NCBI GenBank assembly: GCA_023442635.1
Contig: JAEZYR010000148.1
Location: 1-9,648 of the forward strand
Direction: 5' to 3'
DNA: 9,648 nt
Source of the DNA: Bacillota bacterium
Lineage (GTDB): Bacteria; Bacillota; Clostridia; Saccharofermentanales; Fastidiosipilaceae
Part shown: one piece after another, positions 1-6,458 of the stretch
How positions within the stretch are numbered: position 1 is the first letter of the stretch
Layout of the letters: each line of letters starts with the position of its first letter
Translations under genes and position numbers: made by a program
The notes under the pieces: model-generated
Told to the model about the DNA's origin: nothing
Databases searched by the model: none
The model's input: the letters and a program-made list of their open reading frames with translations, nothing else

Positions 1-1817
1 CCCTTCTGCTGCGACTCATAAATTTCACGGAAAATCTGGCTTTGTTCAAGGACTGTTGCAAAGTTGCCAACTGCATCAATCCGTCCCTCATCCATGACCA
101 CAATCTGGTCGGCTTGCTCAATCGTCGAGACACGCTGGGCAATAATCAGGGTTGTGCAGTCATGGTAGTGAGCTTTGAGGCGGTGGCGAATCCTGGCATC
201 CGTCGCCATATCGACGGCCGAAGTCGAGTCATCCAAAATCAAGACCTTAGGCGATTTGAGGAGGGCGCGGGCTATGCACAAGCGCTGACGTTGGCCACCC
301 GAAAAGTTGCTGCCGCCTTGCTCGACTGGTGCATCTAGCCCTTCTGGATGAGCTGAAACAAAGGACCAGGCATCTGCCATCTCGAGCACTTTTTGCATCT
401 CTTCATCCGTCGCATCGGCCTTACCCCAAGCAAGGTTGCTGCGAATAGTACCGCTGAACAGGGTGTTTTTCTGCAGGACGAGAGCAACTCCATCACGCAA
501 GGCCGTGAGATCATAATCGCGCACGTCATAGCCGCCAACTTCGACAACGCCCTCACTGGCGTCGTAAAGTCGAGGGATGAGCTGGATCAAGGTAGACTTA
601 GCCGAACCTGTTGAGCCGATGATGCCTATCGTTGAACCAGCTGGAAAGTCGAGGTCAACATCCAGCAAGCTATCTTCTTGGTTGCCTGGATAGCGGAAGC
701 GGACGTTTTTGAAGCGGATATGGCCATCTGACACGCTCAGCGCTTTTGGCTCTGCAGGGGATAAGATGTCGACTTCTTGCTCGATCACCTCAAACAAACG
801 CTCAGCGCTCGTCTTGGCGCGGCTGAACTGAATGAAGATCATCGAAAGCATCATCAAGCTAAAGAGAATCTGGTTGATGTAAGTCAAGAAAGACATCATG
901 TCACCAGCTAGCATTTGGCCGTTGATAATCCGCTGTCCGCCGAGTAGCAGAACGGACAGGATACAGGCATAGATGATGAACTGCATGACAGGCATGATCA
1001 GCACCATCAGGCGTATCGCATCCAATGCCCGTCCGCGCAAGTGGTCGTTGGCTTCTTTGAAGCGGCCTTCTTCATGCTCTTGCCGCACAAAGCTCTTGAC
1101 GACACGGATGGCCAGCAGGTTTTCTTGCAGAACAGCATTCACACGGTCAATAGCTTTTTGGAAGCGACGAAAACGCGGGGTTGCGAACTTCATCAGCAGC
1201 AAAATCGCTATCGCCAGCAGCGGAATAGCCACCAAGAAAACCATGGTGAGTGGCGCATCGATCATCACCGCCATGATCAGCGCGAACACAAACATAAAAG
1301 GCGCACGAATGCCCATGCGCAGAAGCATGGTTCCAGCACCCGAAAGATTCGTAATGTCATTGGTCAAACGCGTAATCAAAGAAGGCACTGAAAAGCGGTT
1401 GAGATTGCTAAAACTGAAGCGCTGGATGCGACGATAGGCTGCGCTGCGAAGCTCGGCACCGAAGCCATAGCCCGCATGCGAGCCGACGAAAGAGGCCGCA
1501 CAACCAGCTAGCAGGCCAAGGAGCGCCGCCAAAAACATCCAGATGCCCATACGCAAAACAACGTTTTGCTGGCCGACCATGATGCCCTCATTCACCATCG
1601 TGCGCATGAACATCGGGATGATGACGTCCATCGCCACCTCGATAACCATGAGCAAGGGGCACAAAATGACCGAACGGCGATAGGGGCGCGCATAGGGCAA
1701 TAGGTCTTTGATCAGGGCAAAGCCATTGCGTTTCTTGGGTACACCAGAGGCGAGTGCATCGTCTGCAACTCGCCTCGTCTCTTGTTTTTCTTTTTTCTTT
1801 TTTTCTTCTCCTACCAT
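1..1817 (-). CDS. ABC exporter half-transporter (TMD-NBD), degenerate-site subunit of a heterodimer; 3' end cut by window edge
   Basis: This membrane exporter subunit has a transmembrane domain fused to an ATPase. About 605 codons are visible. The last ones (REIYESQQKG) match where family members usually end, so only a few residues are missing. The N-terminus is Lys/Glu-rich (about residues 4-12). Hydrophobic segments lie roughly at 47-70, 88-110, 165-210 (two), 275-297 and 303-330. The NBD shows Walker A GSTGSAKST (401-409, K407; third Gly is Ala), signature FSGGQ (505-509) and Walker B LILDD (D529). The catalytic Glu is replaced by D530 and the H-loop His by Q561. From family knowledge (TM287/288, BmrCD), Asp and Gln at these places with an intact signature mark the subunit that carries the degenerate site. 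The consensus partner should lie immediately downstream, to the left of base 1. The start is ATG 1815-1817, preceded in frame by TAG; GAGG lies 5 nt upstream. Substrate unknown; drug or lipid export is only a family-level guess. Confidence 0.93.
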   Translation of the reverse strand, partial: MVGEEKKKKEKQETRRVADDALASGVPKKRNGFALIKDLLPYARPYRRSVILCPLLMVIEVAMDVIIPMFMRTMVNEGIMVGQQNVVLRMGIWMFLAALLGLLAGCAASFVGSHAGYGFGAELRSAAYRRIQRFSFSNLNRFSVPSLITRLTNDITNLSGAGTMLLRMGIRAPFMFVFALIMAVMIDAPLTMVFLVAIPLLAIAILLLMKFATPRFRRFQKAIDRVNAVLQENLLAIRVVKSFVRQEHEEGRFKEANDHLRGRALDAIRLMVLIMPVMQFIIYACILSVLLLGGQRIINGQMLAGDMMSFLTYINQILFSLMMLSMIFIQFSRAKTSAERLFEVIEQEVDILSPAEPKALSVSDGHIRFKNVRFRYPGNQEDSLLDVDLDFPAGSTIGIIGSTGSAKSTLIQLIPRLYDASEGVVEVGGYDVRDYDLTALRDGVALVLQKNTLFSGTIRSNLAWGKADATDEEMQKVLEMADAWSFVSAHPEGLDAPVEQGGSNFSGGQRQRLCIARALLKSPKVLILDDSTSAVDMATDARIRHRLKAHYHDCTTLIIAQRVSTIEQADQIVVMDEGRIDAVGNFATVLEQSQIFREIYESQQK

Positions 1818-1852
1818 CTATACCTCTTTTCTTCTCCTACCATCTATACCTC
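1801..1852. repeat. Perfect 26-bp tandem duplication over the RBS and start codon
   Basis: Bases 1801-1826 and 1827-1852 are identical over 26 bp and directly adjacent; identity ends exactly at the unit borders (1800 differs from 1826, 1853 differs from 1827). Read on the minus strand, each unit carries GAGG, a 5-nt spacer and ATGGTAGG. The ABC exporter gene therefore has two ribosome-binding-site/ATG modules. Because 26 is not a multiple of three, the two ATGs are in different frames. It is probably a slippage or recombination duplication; an assembly artefact cannot be excluded from one sequence. Confidence 0.95.
1811..1843 (-). promoter_or_regulatory. 10-codon upstream ORF overlapping the ABC exporter start
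   Basis: The upstream ATG (1841-1843) has the better Shine-Dalgarno, GGAGG at 1849-1853. It opens a reading frame MVGEEKRYRW that ends at TAG (1811-1813). This stop lies just inside the exporter gene, whose ATG is at 1815-1817, so the two frames overlap by 7 bases. Ribosomes that finish the short frame stop next to the real start and could re-initiate, or the short frame could reduce expression. The arrangement is seen directly; a regulatory effect is inference. Confidence 0.4.
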
Positions 1853-1895
1853 CATAAGCCTCAAGTCTCCCCGTTCATAGCAAAACCTGCTGTTA

Positions 1896-3011
1896 TCAGG
1901 CTTTTTTGGCCGCCTGCTGCAGGATCTGCAAAATCTCATCCCAGTGTTCTTCCATCTCTGAAAGCAACTTAAATTGGGTTCTAGCGCGCACGAGGTTGTG
2001 ATCGTCGTACGCCGTCTTGAAGTAGACGTCACCATTCAAATAGTCAGCCAAAAAGCGCATGCCGATCGTAAAGGTGATCAGTCTAGCACCCCATGCCAGC
2101 GACTCTATTTCCTTCGGGGATAGGACGGAGCCACAGGAAGACAGGTAGCCCTCCGCATAGGCCTTAAACAGCTCTAAGGAGAAGTGTACCTTGCTGAGAT
2201 CTTTTTCGTCTTCGAGGGCCGTCGAGCAGGCGAAGCGCACCGCATCGCCAAAGTCGTAGGCAGCCAAGCCGGGCATCACGGTGTCTAGGTCCACAATGCA
2301 CAAGCTCTTGCCACTCTTTTTGTCAAAAAGAATGTTGTTGAGCTTGGTGTCGTTATGGGTGACGCGCAGGGGCAATTCGCCCGAAGCCAGATGATCCAAG
2401 AGCCAGGAACAGCTTTCGCGTCTAGCACGGCAAAAGGCGAGCTCTTCAGAAGCGCTCGGCACACGATGTTTGGGATCTGCTGCCGCCGCTGCCTCGAGTT
2501 GCTCAAAGCGGTGCACCGTGTCATGAAAGCGCGGAATGGTCTCGTGCAGAGAGTCGGCTGGGAAGTCTGCCAAGCGCATCATAAATTGGCCAAAAGCAGC
2601 CCCTGCATCGCGCAAGTCCTCTGGGCCGCGCGCTAGCTGCAGGGTAATCGTTTCAGTAATAAAGTCATAGCAGCGCCAATAATTGCCTTGCTCATCAACG
2701 TGAAAAAGCTGGCCTTTGCGCGTCGGGATCACACGCAGGGTCTCGCGCGCTGGGTCGCCTCCGACCCGCTGAATTTCTTCGCGCAGATAACGGGTAACCG
2801 CCTCTACATTCTGCATCAGAGCCTCAGGCTGCTGAAAAATCTCGTGGTTGATCCGTTGGACGATGTAACTGTGATAAGCACCCTCATGGTCTTCACAACG
2901 GACATAGACGGTATCATTGATGTGTCCCTCACCATAATTGGGCTGAACCGCCACCACCTCACCATTAAACGCAAAGGGCAGCGGAATAAGTCGACTAGCT
3001 TGCTGAGACAT
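1896..3011 (-). CDS. nahK: N-acetylhexosamine 1-kinase (NahK/LnpB family), phosphotransferase fold
   Basis: A cytosolic sugar kinase predicted to phosphorylate GlcNAc/GalNAc at C1 with ATP, feeding salvage of amino sugars from host or mucin-type glycans. The 371-residue product belongs to the aminoglycoside-phosphotransferase-like fold and closely resembles Bifidobacterium longum NahK (about 359 aa) from memory. Shared features are GHIND near the N-terminus (nucleotide loop, about 30-34), the catalytic loop HNDTKLNN (219-226, catalytic D221), the metal-binding DLDT (241-244), the family hallmark ALEDEKDLSKVHFS (265-278), and GMRFLADYLNGDVYF followed by HNLVRARTQ toward the C-terminus. ATG 3009-3011 is chosen because AGGAGG (3018-3023) lies 6 nt before it; the upstream ATG at 3024-3026 has no good site. 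A -10 box at 3081-3086 suggests its own promoter. The ABC half-exporter follows after 78 nt. No lacto-N-biose phosphorylase or uridylyltransferase is nearby, unlike the bifidobacterial lnp operon, so the exact sugar is uncertain. Confidence 0.88.
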   Translation of the reverse strand: MSQQASRLIPLPFAFNGEVVAVQPNYGEGHINDTVYVRCEDHEGAYHSYIVQRINHEIFQQPEALMQNVEAVTRYLREEIQRVGGDPARETLRVIPTRKGQLFHVDEQGNYWRCYDFITETITLQLARGPEDLRDAGAAFGQFMMRLADFPADSLHETIPRFHDTVHRFEQLEAAAAADPKHRVPSASEELAFCRARRESCSWLLDHLASGELPLRVTHNDTKLNNILFDKKSGKSLCIVDLDTVMPGLAAYDFGDAVRFACSTALEDEKDLSKVHFSLELFKAYAEGYLSSCGSVLSPKEIESLAWGARLITFTIGMRFLADYLNGDVYFKTAYDDHNLVRARTQFKLLSEMEEHWDEILQILQQAAKKA

Positions 3012-3017
3012 CTCTGA

Positions 3018-3023
3018 CCTCCT
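3018..3023 (-). promoter_or_regulatory. Ribosome binding site that fixes the NahK start
   Basis: AGGAGG on the minus strand, 6 nt before ATG 3009-3011. It overlaps the codons that follow the alternative upstream ATG (3024-3026), so it supports the shorter protein. Confidence 0.85.
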
Positions 3024-3080
3024 CATCTCGCTAAATCTGATGAAAATCTACCGAATTAAAAATAGCAAACGATCTTGTTC

Positions 3081-3086
3081 ATTATA
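3081..3086 (-). promoter_or_regulatory. Consensus -10 box upstream of the sugar kinase
   Basis: The minus strand reads TATAAT here, about 70 nt before the kinase start codon, placing a transcript start near 3075. The matching -35 region about 17 nt upstream (around 3104-3110, GTTACC/TTACCG) is a poor fit to TTGACA. The promoter may be weak or activator-dependent. Its position after a long gap of 210 nt behind the permease gene supports a separate transcription unit. Confidence 0.5.
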
Positions 3087-3194
3087 ATCGCTGAAGGGCG
3101 TGCGGTAACAGACAGACCCAAGATTCAGCGTCTCTTCTTGTTCTTCGCAGGCCAGCTAATAACTGCTGACCTCCTGTGCACAGGGTATCTACTT

Positions 3195-3221
3195 GCTCAG
3201 AGCAGCGTGCTATATCTGAGC
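3195..3221 (-). terminator. Stem-loop directly after the permease stop codon
   Basis: GCTCAG (3195-3200) pairs with CTGAGC (3216-3221), and inside it AGCA (3201-3204) pairs with TGCT (3208-3211), giving about 10 base pairs with a 4-nt bulge. It begins one base after the TAA of the ABC permease gene (3222-3224). No U-run follows it on the minus-strand RNA, so it is not a classical intrinsic terminator. It could stabilise the 3' end or weaken read-through into the kinase. Confidence 0.35.
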
Positions 3222-4928
3222 TTAACTGAGGCTTTCGAAGCGTTTGGGCGTCAGCTGCAAGAAAATAAAAATGCAGAGCGCCAGCAAGGCGGCTAGTACG
3301 AGCACGGCACGCAAAAAGCCTAGCCAGAACAGCTGGGGCAAGGGCAAGAAATGCCAGATCGCCTCCACCCCTACAAACACAGCTGACAATACGCCACAGG
3401 CAATCAGTCCCCACAGTTGATTGAGATTGTTTTTGACGGGCACCATTTCGTTATCCCAATCAAGGATCGGACGGAAAAGATCAAAGTAAACCGAGGCGAC
3501 AGAGCCCAACAGACAAGCGATTATCGTGAGCAAGATGGCCAGCAAGGAGCTGTACCAAGGCACCTGGCAAAGGTAGATGGCCAGCGCCAAGAATGGCACA
3601 GTTCCTACCATCGCCAAGCAAGTCGCAACCAGAAGTTTGGCGCCGACTTGCTCCACATAAGGTACGGGGATAACTTTCATAATCCAAAGAGCTCGCCCTT
3701 CGCGTGACAGGCAGGTGCTGGCCACTGGCGATAGGGAACATGAACTCAAACCCAACAAAATAGGCAGCACCCAGACATGCTGCAGCCATTCGCTCGCTCC
3801 CTCATGGAAAAACTTAGTCGCCTGCATCTGAATCAAGTCCACGGGGATTTCTTTGCGGAAGAAGTTGATCACAAGAACCACGATAATAATCAGCGGGAAA
3901 ACTAGAGTTCCCAGAACACACTGCATCAGAAAGGTTGGCGAGCGGAGAAGCGACCACCACTCCCGACGCATCAGCGAGAAGCAAACCGACTTTTGGCGGC
4001 TGGCCTTTGCAAAATGCTTTTGGGTCATCTTTTTGTGGGTAATCCCTACCGTGACCTGGTTAATCATCCGACTGTAAAGTGGAATACTGAGCCCATAGTT
4101 GAGCAGCAGACTACCTGCTGCCAACACGAAGGCCGCCAAGAAAAAGAGCAGCATATTGACGGTACTCTGCCCCATGTAGAGGCCCTCGCCAGCCAGATAA
4201 GCATTAGGCACCAGCGGCATCCATCGATCCCAATCTGAGATCAGTCGGCTGAGGAAATCGCCCTGGCCTTTGCCCCCTCTCTGTAGGAGATTTGGGAGTA
4301 GGGCGACCGCTATGATGATGATGAAGGAGAAGATCGAACTGACTCGGCGAAAGCGCTCGCGGTTTCTAGCCCCTGGCACAAAGCGCATGAGGAGCATGAC
4401 CAGAATGCTGCTTATCGAAAGTGGCAAAGCCGGCAGCAAAAGCATATGAGGCAGCAGTAGGAGCCACCACAGCAGGGGCATCCCCAGGCGTATACCGTAA
4501 TAAATGAAAGCAGGGCCGATCAAGATGGGCACCATGCTGAGTGAGTAAATATAGATCTGAAAAAACTTCACTTGCACAATGGTCTCAGCTCGGTAAGGCA
4601 AGACCAAAAGAGCTGGCAGATCGTCGTTGTGGTAGTAGGCGGTCACAACATAGAAAATATTCGAAAAGGCGATCATCAAGCTCGTCACAAAGCAGCCCAC
4701 AAATGGAAACAAATGGGGCTGGCTCGCGGCCAAGCCTGTCTCGACAATGGCGATACCTAGGGCAGCGCAAACCCCTGTAAAGTACAAAATCAAAAAGCCT
4801 GCGAGAATCCACCTGACGACCTTATTCATCGCAATCGCAGAGGGCTTGTTATGTCTCTTCGAAGCGAAAAGTTCTCCCCGAGGCCAGGTCTTAGCCAGTA
4901 AACGATAAAGTGTCCAGAGACGTTTCAT
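3222..4928 (-). CDS. ABC-2 type exporter membrane subunit (putative ABC exporter, 568 aa)
   Basis: Large integral membrane protein that should pair with the ATPase encoded just upstream. About twelve hydrophobic segments are visible: roughly 38-62, 74-98, 122-145, 150-180, 198-213, 256-280, 333-357, 385-405, 430-452, 458-480, 505-522 and 533-558. Family-like signatures are STCLSREGRALWIMKVIPVP (about 404-423) and FDLFRPILDWDNE followed by VKNNLNQ (about 482-504). These resemble the cytoplasmic-loop motifs of the Firmicutes putative ABC exporter family (ABC_tran_2 type in my recollection). The ATPase stop and this gene's ribosome binding site overlap, with 11 nt between the genes, indicating coupled translation. 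The substrate cannot be read from sequence; relatives are linked to export of lipids, peptides or antibiotics. A stem-loop follows directly after the stop. Confidence 0.88.
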   Translation of the reverse strand: MKRLWTLYRLLAKTWPRGELFASKRHNKPSAIAMNKVVRWILAGFLILYFTGVCAALGIAIVETGLAASQPHLFPFVGCFVTSLMIAFSNIFYVVTAYYHNDDLPALLVLPYRAETIVQVKFFQIYIYSLSMVPILIGPAFIYYGIRLGMPLLWWLLLLPHMLLLPALPLSISSILVMLLMRFVPGARNRERFRRVSSIFSFIIIIAVALLPNLLQRGGKGQGDFLSRLISDWDRWMPLVPNAYLAGEGLYMGQSTVNMLLFFLAAFVLAAGSLLLNYGLSIPLYSRMINQVTVGITHKKMTQKHFAKASRQKSVCFSLMRREWWSLLRSPTFLMQCVLGTLVFPLIIIVVLVINFFRKEIPVDLIQMQATKFFHEGASEWLQHVWVLPILLGLSSCSLSPVASTCLSREGRALWIMKVIPVPYVEQVGAKLLVATCLAMVGTVPFLALAIYLCQVPWYSSLLAILLTIIACLLGSVASVYFDLFRPILDWDNEMVPVKNNLNQLWGLIACGVLSAVFVGVEAIWHFLPLPQLFWLGFLRAVLVLAALLALCIFIFLQLTPKRFESLS

Positions 4929-4935
4929 ATTTTGG

Positions 4936-4941
4936 CCTCCT
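4936..4941 (-). promoter_or_regulatory. Ribosome binding site overlapping the ATPase stop codon
   Basis: AGGAGG, 7 nt before the permease ATG (4926-4928), shares two bases with the TAG stop of the ATPase gene (4940-4942). This is a typical layout for translational coupling of two subunits of one complex. Confidence 0.8.
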
Positions 4942-5737
4942 AAGCTTCATCAGATGCTTTTAGCACTTGCTCAGCCTCTTGCTCCAAGGCCTGGAGGTTA
5001 AATTGTTCTTCGGCATCAGCCGTCAAATCCAAGAACAATTTTTCTAGCGAGTCATCCGACTGATGCTGCTGGCGTAGCTCCTCCATTGTTCCCGAAGCTA
5101 CACAACAGCCGTGGTCGATGATGGCGATCCGATCGCAAATTTTCTCGGCGACATCGAGCACATGAGTAGAAAAAAGCACGAGATTGCCCTGATCCGCATG
5201 CTGACGCATCATTTGCTTGAGAAGGTAGGTCGAACGAGGATCAAGGCCAATCATGGGCTCATCAAGTATCCAGACAGGTGGGTTATGCAAGAGGGCTGCG
5301 ATCAGGACAATTTTTTGTCGCATGCCGTGGGAGTAGTTCTGAATGCTCTCATTTAGGCGATCAAAAAGATCAAAGTCCCTGGCCAATTTCTCAATTTTTG
5401 CGCTCAAACCTTCGGTTGGCAAACGGTAAATGGAGGTCATAAAGTTCAAATACTCGATGCCCTTGAGGCGCAAAAACATGTTGGGATCATCGGGCACATA
5501 AGAAAACGATTGCTTGGCTTCAACGGGTTCTTTGATGATGTCATGGCCATTGACCAGCACCCGCCCCGTATTCGGACTCAAAATACCCGTCACCATCTTG
5601 AGCGTGGTCGTTTTACCTGCACCATTGGGACCGAGCAGGCCAAATATTTCACCGGCTCTCAGATTCAAAGAAAGGTCTTTAACCGCATAATTCCGTCCGC
5701 CATCATAAGAAAGACTCACGTGTTCAATCTGAAGCAT
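4940..5737 (-). CDS. ABC transporter ATP-binding protein, partner of the ABC-2 permease
   Basis: Cytosolic ATPase that should drive the membrane protein encoded next. The 265-residue product has Walker A GPNGAGKTT (36-44), signature YSHGMRQK (135-142; SHGM form usual in ABC-2 exporter ATPases), Walker B VWILDE (155-160, catalytic E160), D-loop GLDP (164-167) and H-loop H192. The Q-loop region reads YVPDDPNMF (80-88), with Asp where most ABC ATPases have Gln; I recall VPDDP as a recurring variant in this subfamily. A C-terminal tail beyond about residue 215 is rich in Glu/Gln and may contact the partner or regulate it. AAGGAG at 5745-5750 precedes the ATG by 7 nt. The gene follows the chorismate mutase gene after 60 nt with no clear terminator between them, so it may be co-transcribed with the aro genes. 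Confidence 0.95.
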   Translation of the reverse strand: MLQIEHVSLSYDGGRNYAVKDLSLNLRAGEIFGLLGPNGAGKTTTLKMVTGILSPNTGRVLVNGHDIIKEPVEAKQSFSYVPDDPNMFLRLKGIEYLNFMTSIYRLPTEGLSAKIEKLARDFDLFDRLNESIQNYSHGMRQKIVLIAALLHNPPVWILDEPMIGLDPRSTYLLKQMMRQHADQGNLVLFSTHVLDVAEKICDRIAIIDHGCCVASGTMEELRQQHQSDDSLEKLFLDLTADAEEQFNLQALEQEAEQVLKASDEA

Positions 5738-5797
5738 GTATTTACTCCTTTTGTCGCTTCTCAGCCTTGCGCCTTGCGCACCTGAATTACAGTTAGC

Positions 5798-6295
5798 CTA
5801 AGCTAAGCAATCAAATTCTAAACCCTCTGCCTGCCAAAGGGTCAACAAGAAGTGAACCCTTTCAGCTGGATTATCTTGCGCCAGACGAAGAAGAAAGCAG
5901 GGCTTATCCGCCTCTTGCTGCAGGCTCTCGATTTTCACCCCTGCATCCACGGCTTGATCGAGGCACTCAGCCAACGCTTCAGTTGTATCGCTTAGCTTAA
6001 GGCGGATCGTTCCGACGCTCTGGCTGCTGGAGCTGTCTTGAAGCTTAGCAGCCAAGGCCAGCTCGTGTTGGCGGCGGCGAGACAGGCGCATCAGGCAATC
6101 CCATAGGCGCTCAGCCCCTGGATGCTGCGCCTTCTTTTGCGCCTCGCGCTCGGGGTCTCTCAGATTCCAGGCTGTTTTTGCCTTGGCCTCATAAACGGCT
6201 TCGCTCAGCTCCTGGCGGCGACGAAACAGGCGATCTATTTCTTGATCCAATTGATCCAATTCTTGGCGCAAGGTCAGTAAGTCTGAAGGTGTCAT
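5798..6295 (-). CDS. Chorismate mutase (AroQ type) with C-terminal ACT-like domain
   Basis: Predicted to convert chorismate to prephenate, the branch point toward Phe and Tyr. Residues 5-80 form an all-helical AroQ domain. By alignment with the E. coli P-protein mutase domain from memory, the active-site set is present: R10, R27, K38, D47, R50, E51, and an S72-x3-Q76 pair in LSRRRQ. The stretch between E51 and S72 is about 10 residues shorter than in E. coli, so helix 2 is compact. Residues 95-165 alternate strand, helix, strand, strand, helix, strand (TIRLKLSD, TEALAECLDQAVDAG, VKIESLQQE, CFLLRLAQ, ERVHFLLTLWQAEG, LEFDCLA). This is the order of an ACT regulatory domain, so amino-acid feedback control is likely; this part is inference. 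No prephenate dehydratase or dehydrogenase domain is attached. The start has AAAGGA 7 nt upstream. The 163 nt between this gene and the aroB-like gene hold no convincing promoter or terminator. Confidence 0.8.
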   Translation of the reverse strand: MTPSDLLTLRQELDQLDQEIDRLFRRRQELSEAVYEAKAKTAWNLRDPEREAQKKAQHPGAERLWDCLMRLSRRRQHELALAAKLQDSSSSQSVGTIRLKLSDTTEALAECLDQAVDAGVKIESLQQEADKPCFLLRLAQDNPAERVHFLLTLWQAEGLEFDCLA

Positions 6296-6458
6296 AGCGC
6301 TTTCCTTTCGTTTGTTTCTGCTATCTGTTCTATATGTTTCTGCACTGGCTTAGATTTTCTGCTCTATCTAGGCTTTTCTTTGGCGCCTGCTCTCTCTCTT
6401 TTTATTGACGATAATAGCTGGCTGTGCCTCCCCTATTAGTCAGACGCAGTTGCCTGAA

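Noticed and set aside
973..1437. 154-codon plus-strand frame opposite the ABC exporter
   Set aside because: It is antisense to a well-supported ABC transporter, has no domain signature and is rich in Arg/Ser as expected for a shadow frame.
1883..1908. Plus-strand hairpin CCTG/CAGG followed by T6, resembling an intrinsic terminator
   Set aside because: The stem is only 4 bp and no plus-strand gene ends here.
3024..3026. Upstream ATG as the NahK start
   Set aside because: The AGGAGG at 3018-3023 lies downstream of it and is correctly spaced for ATG 3009-3011, so the longer form is unlikely.
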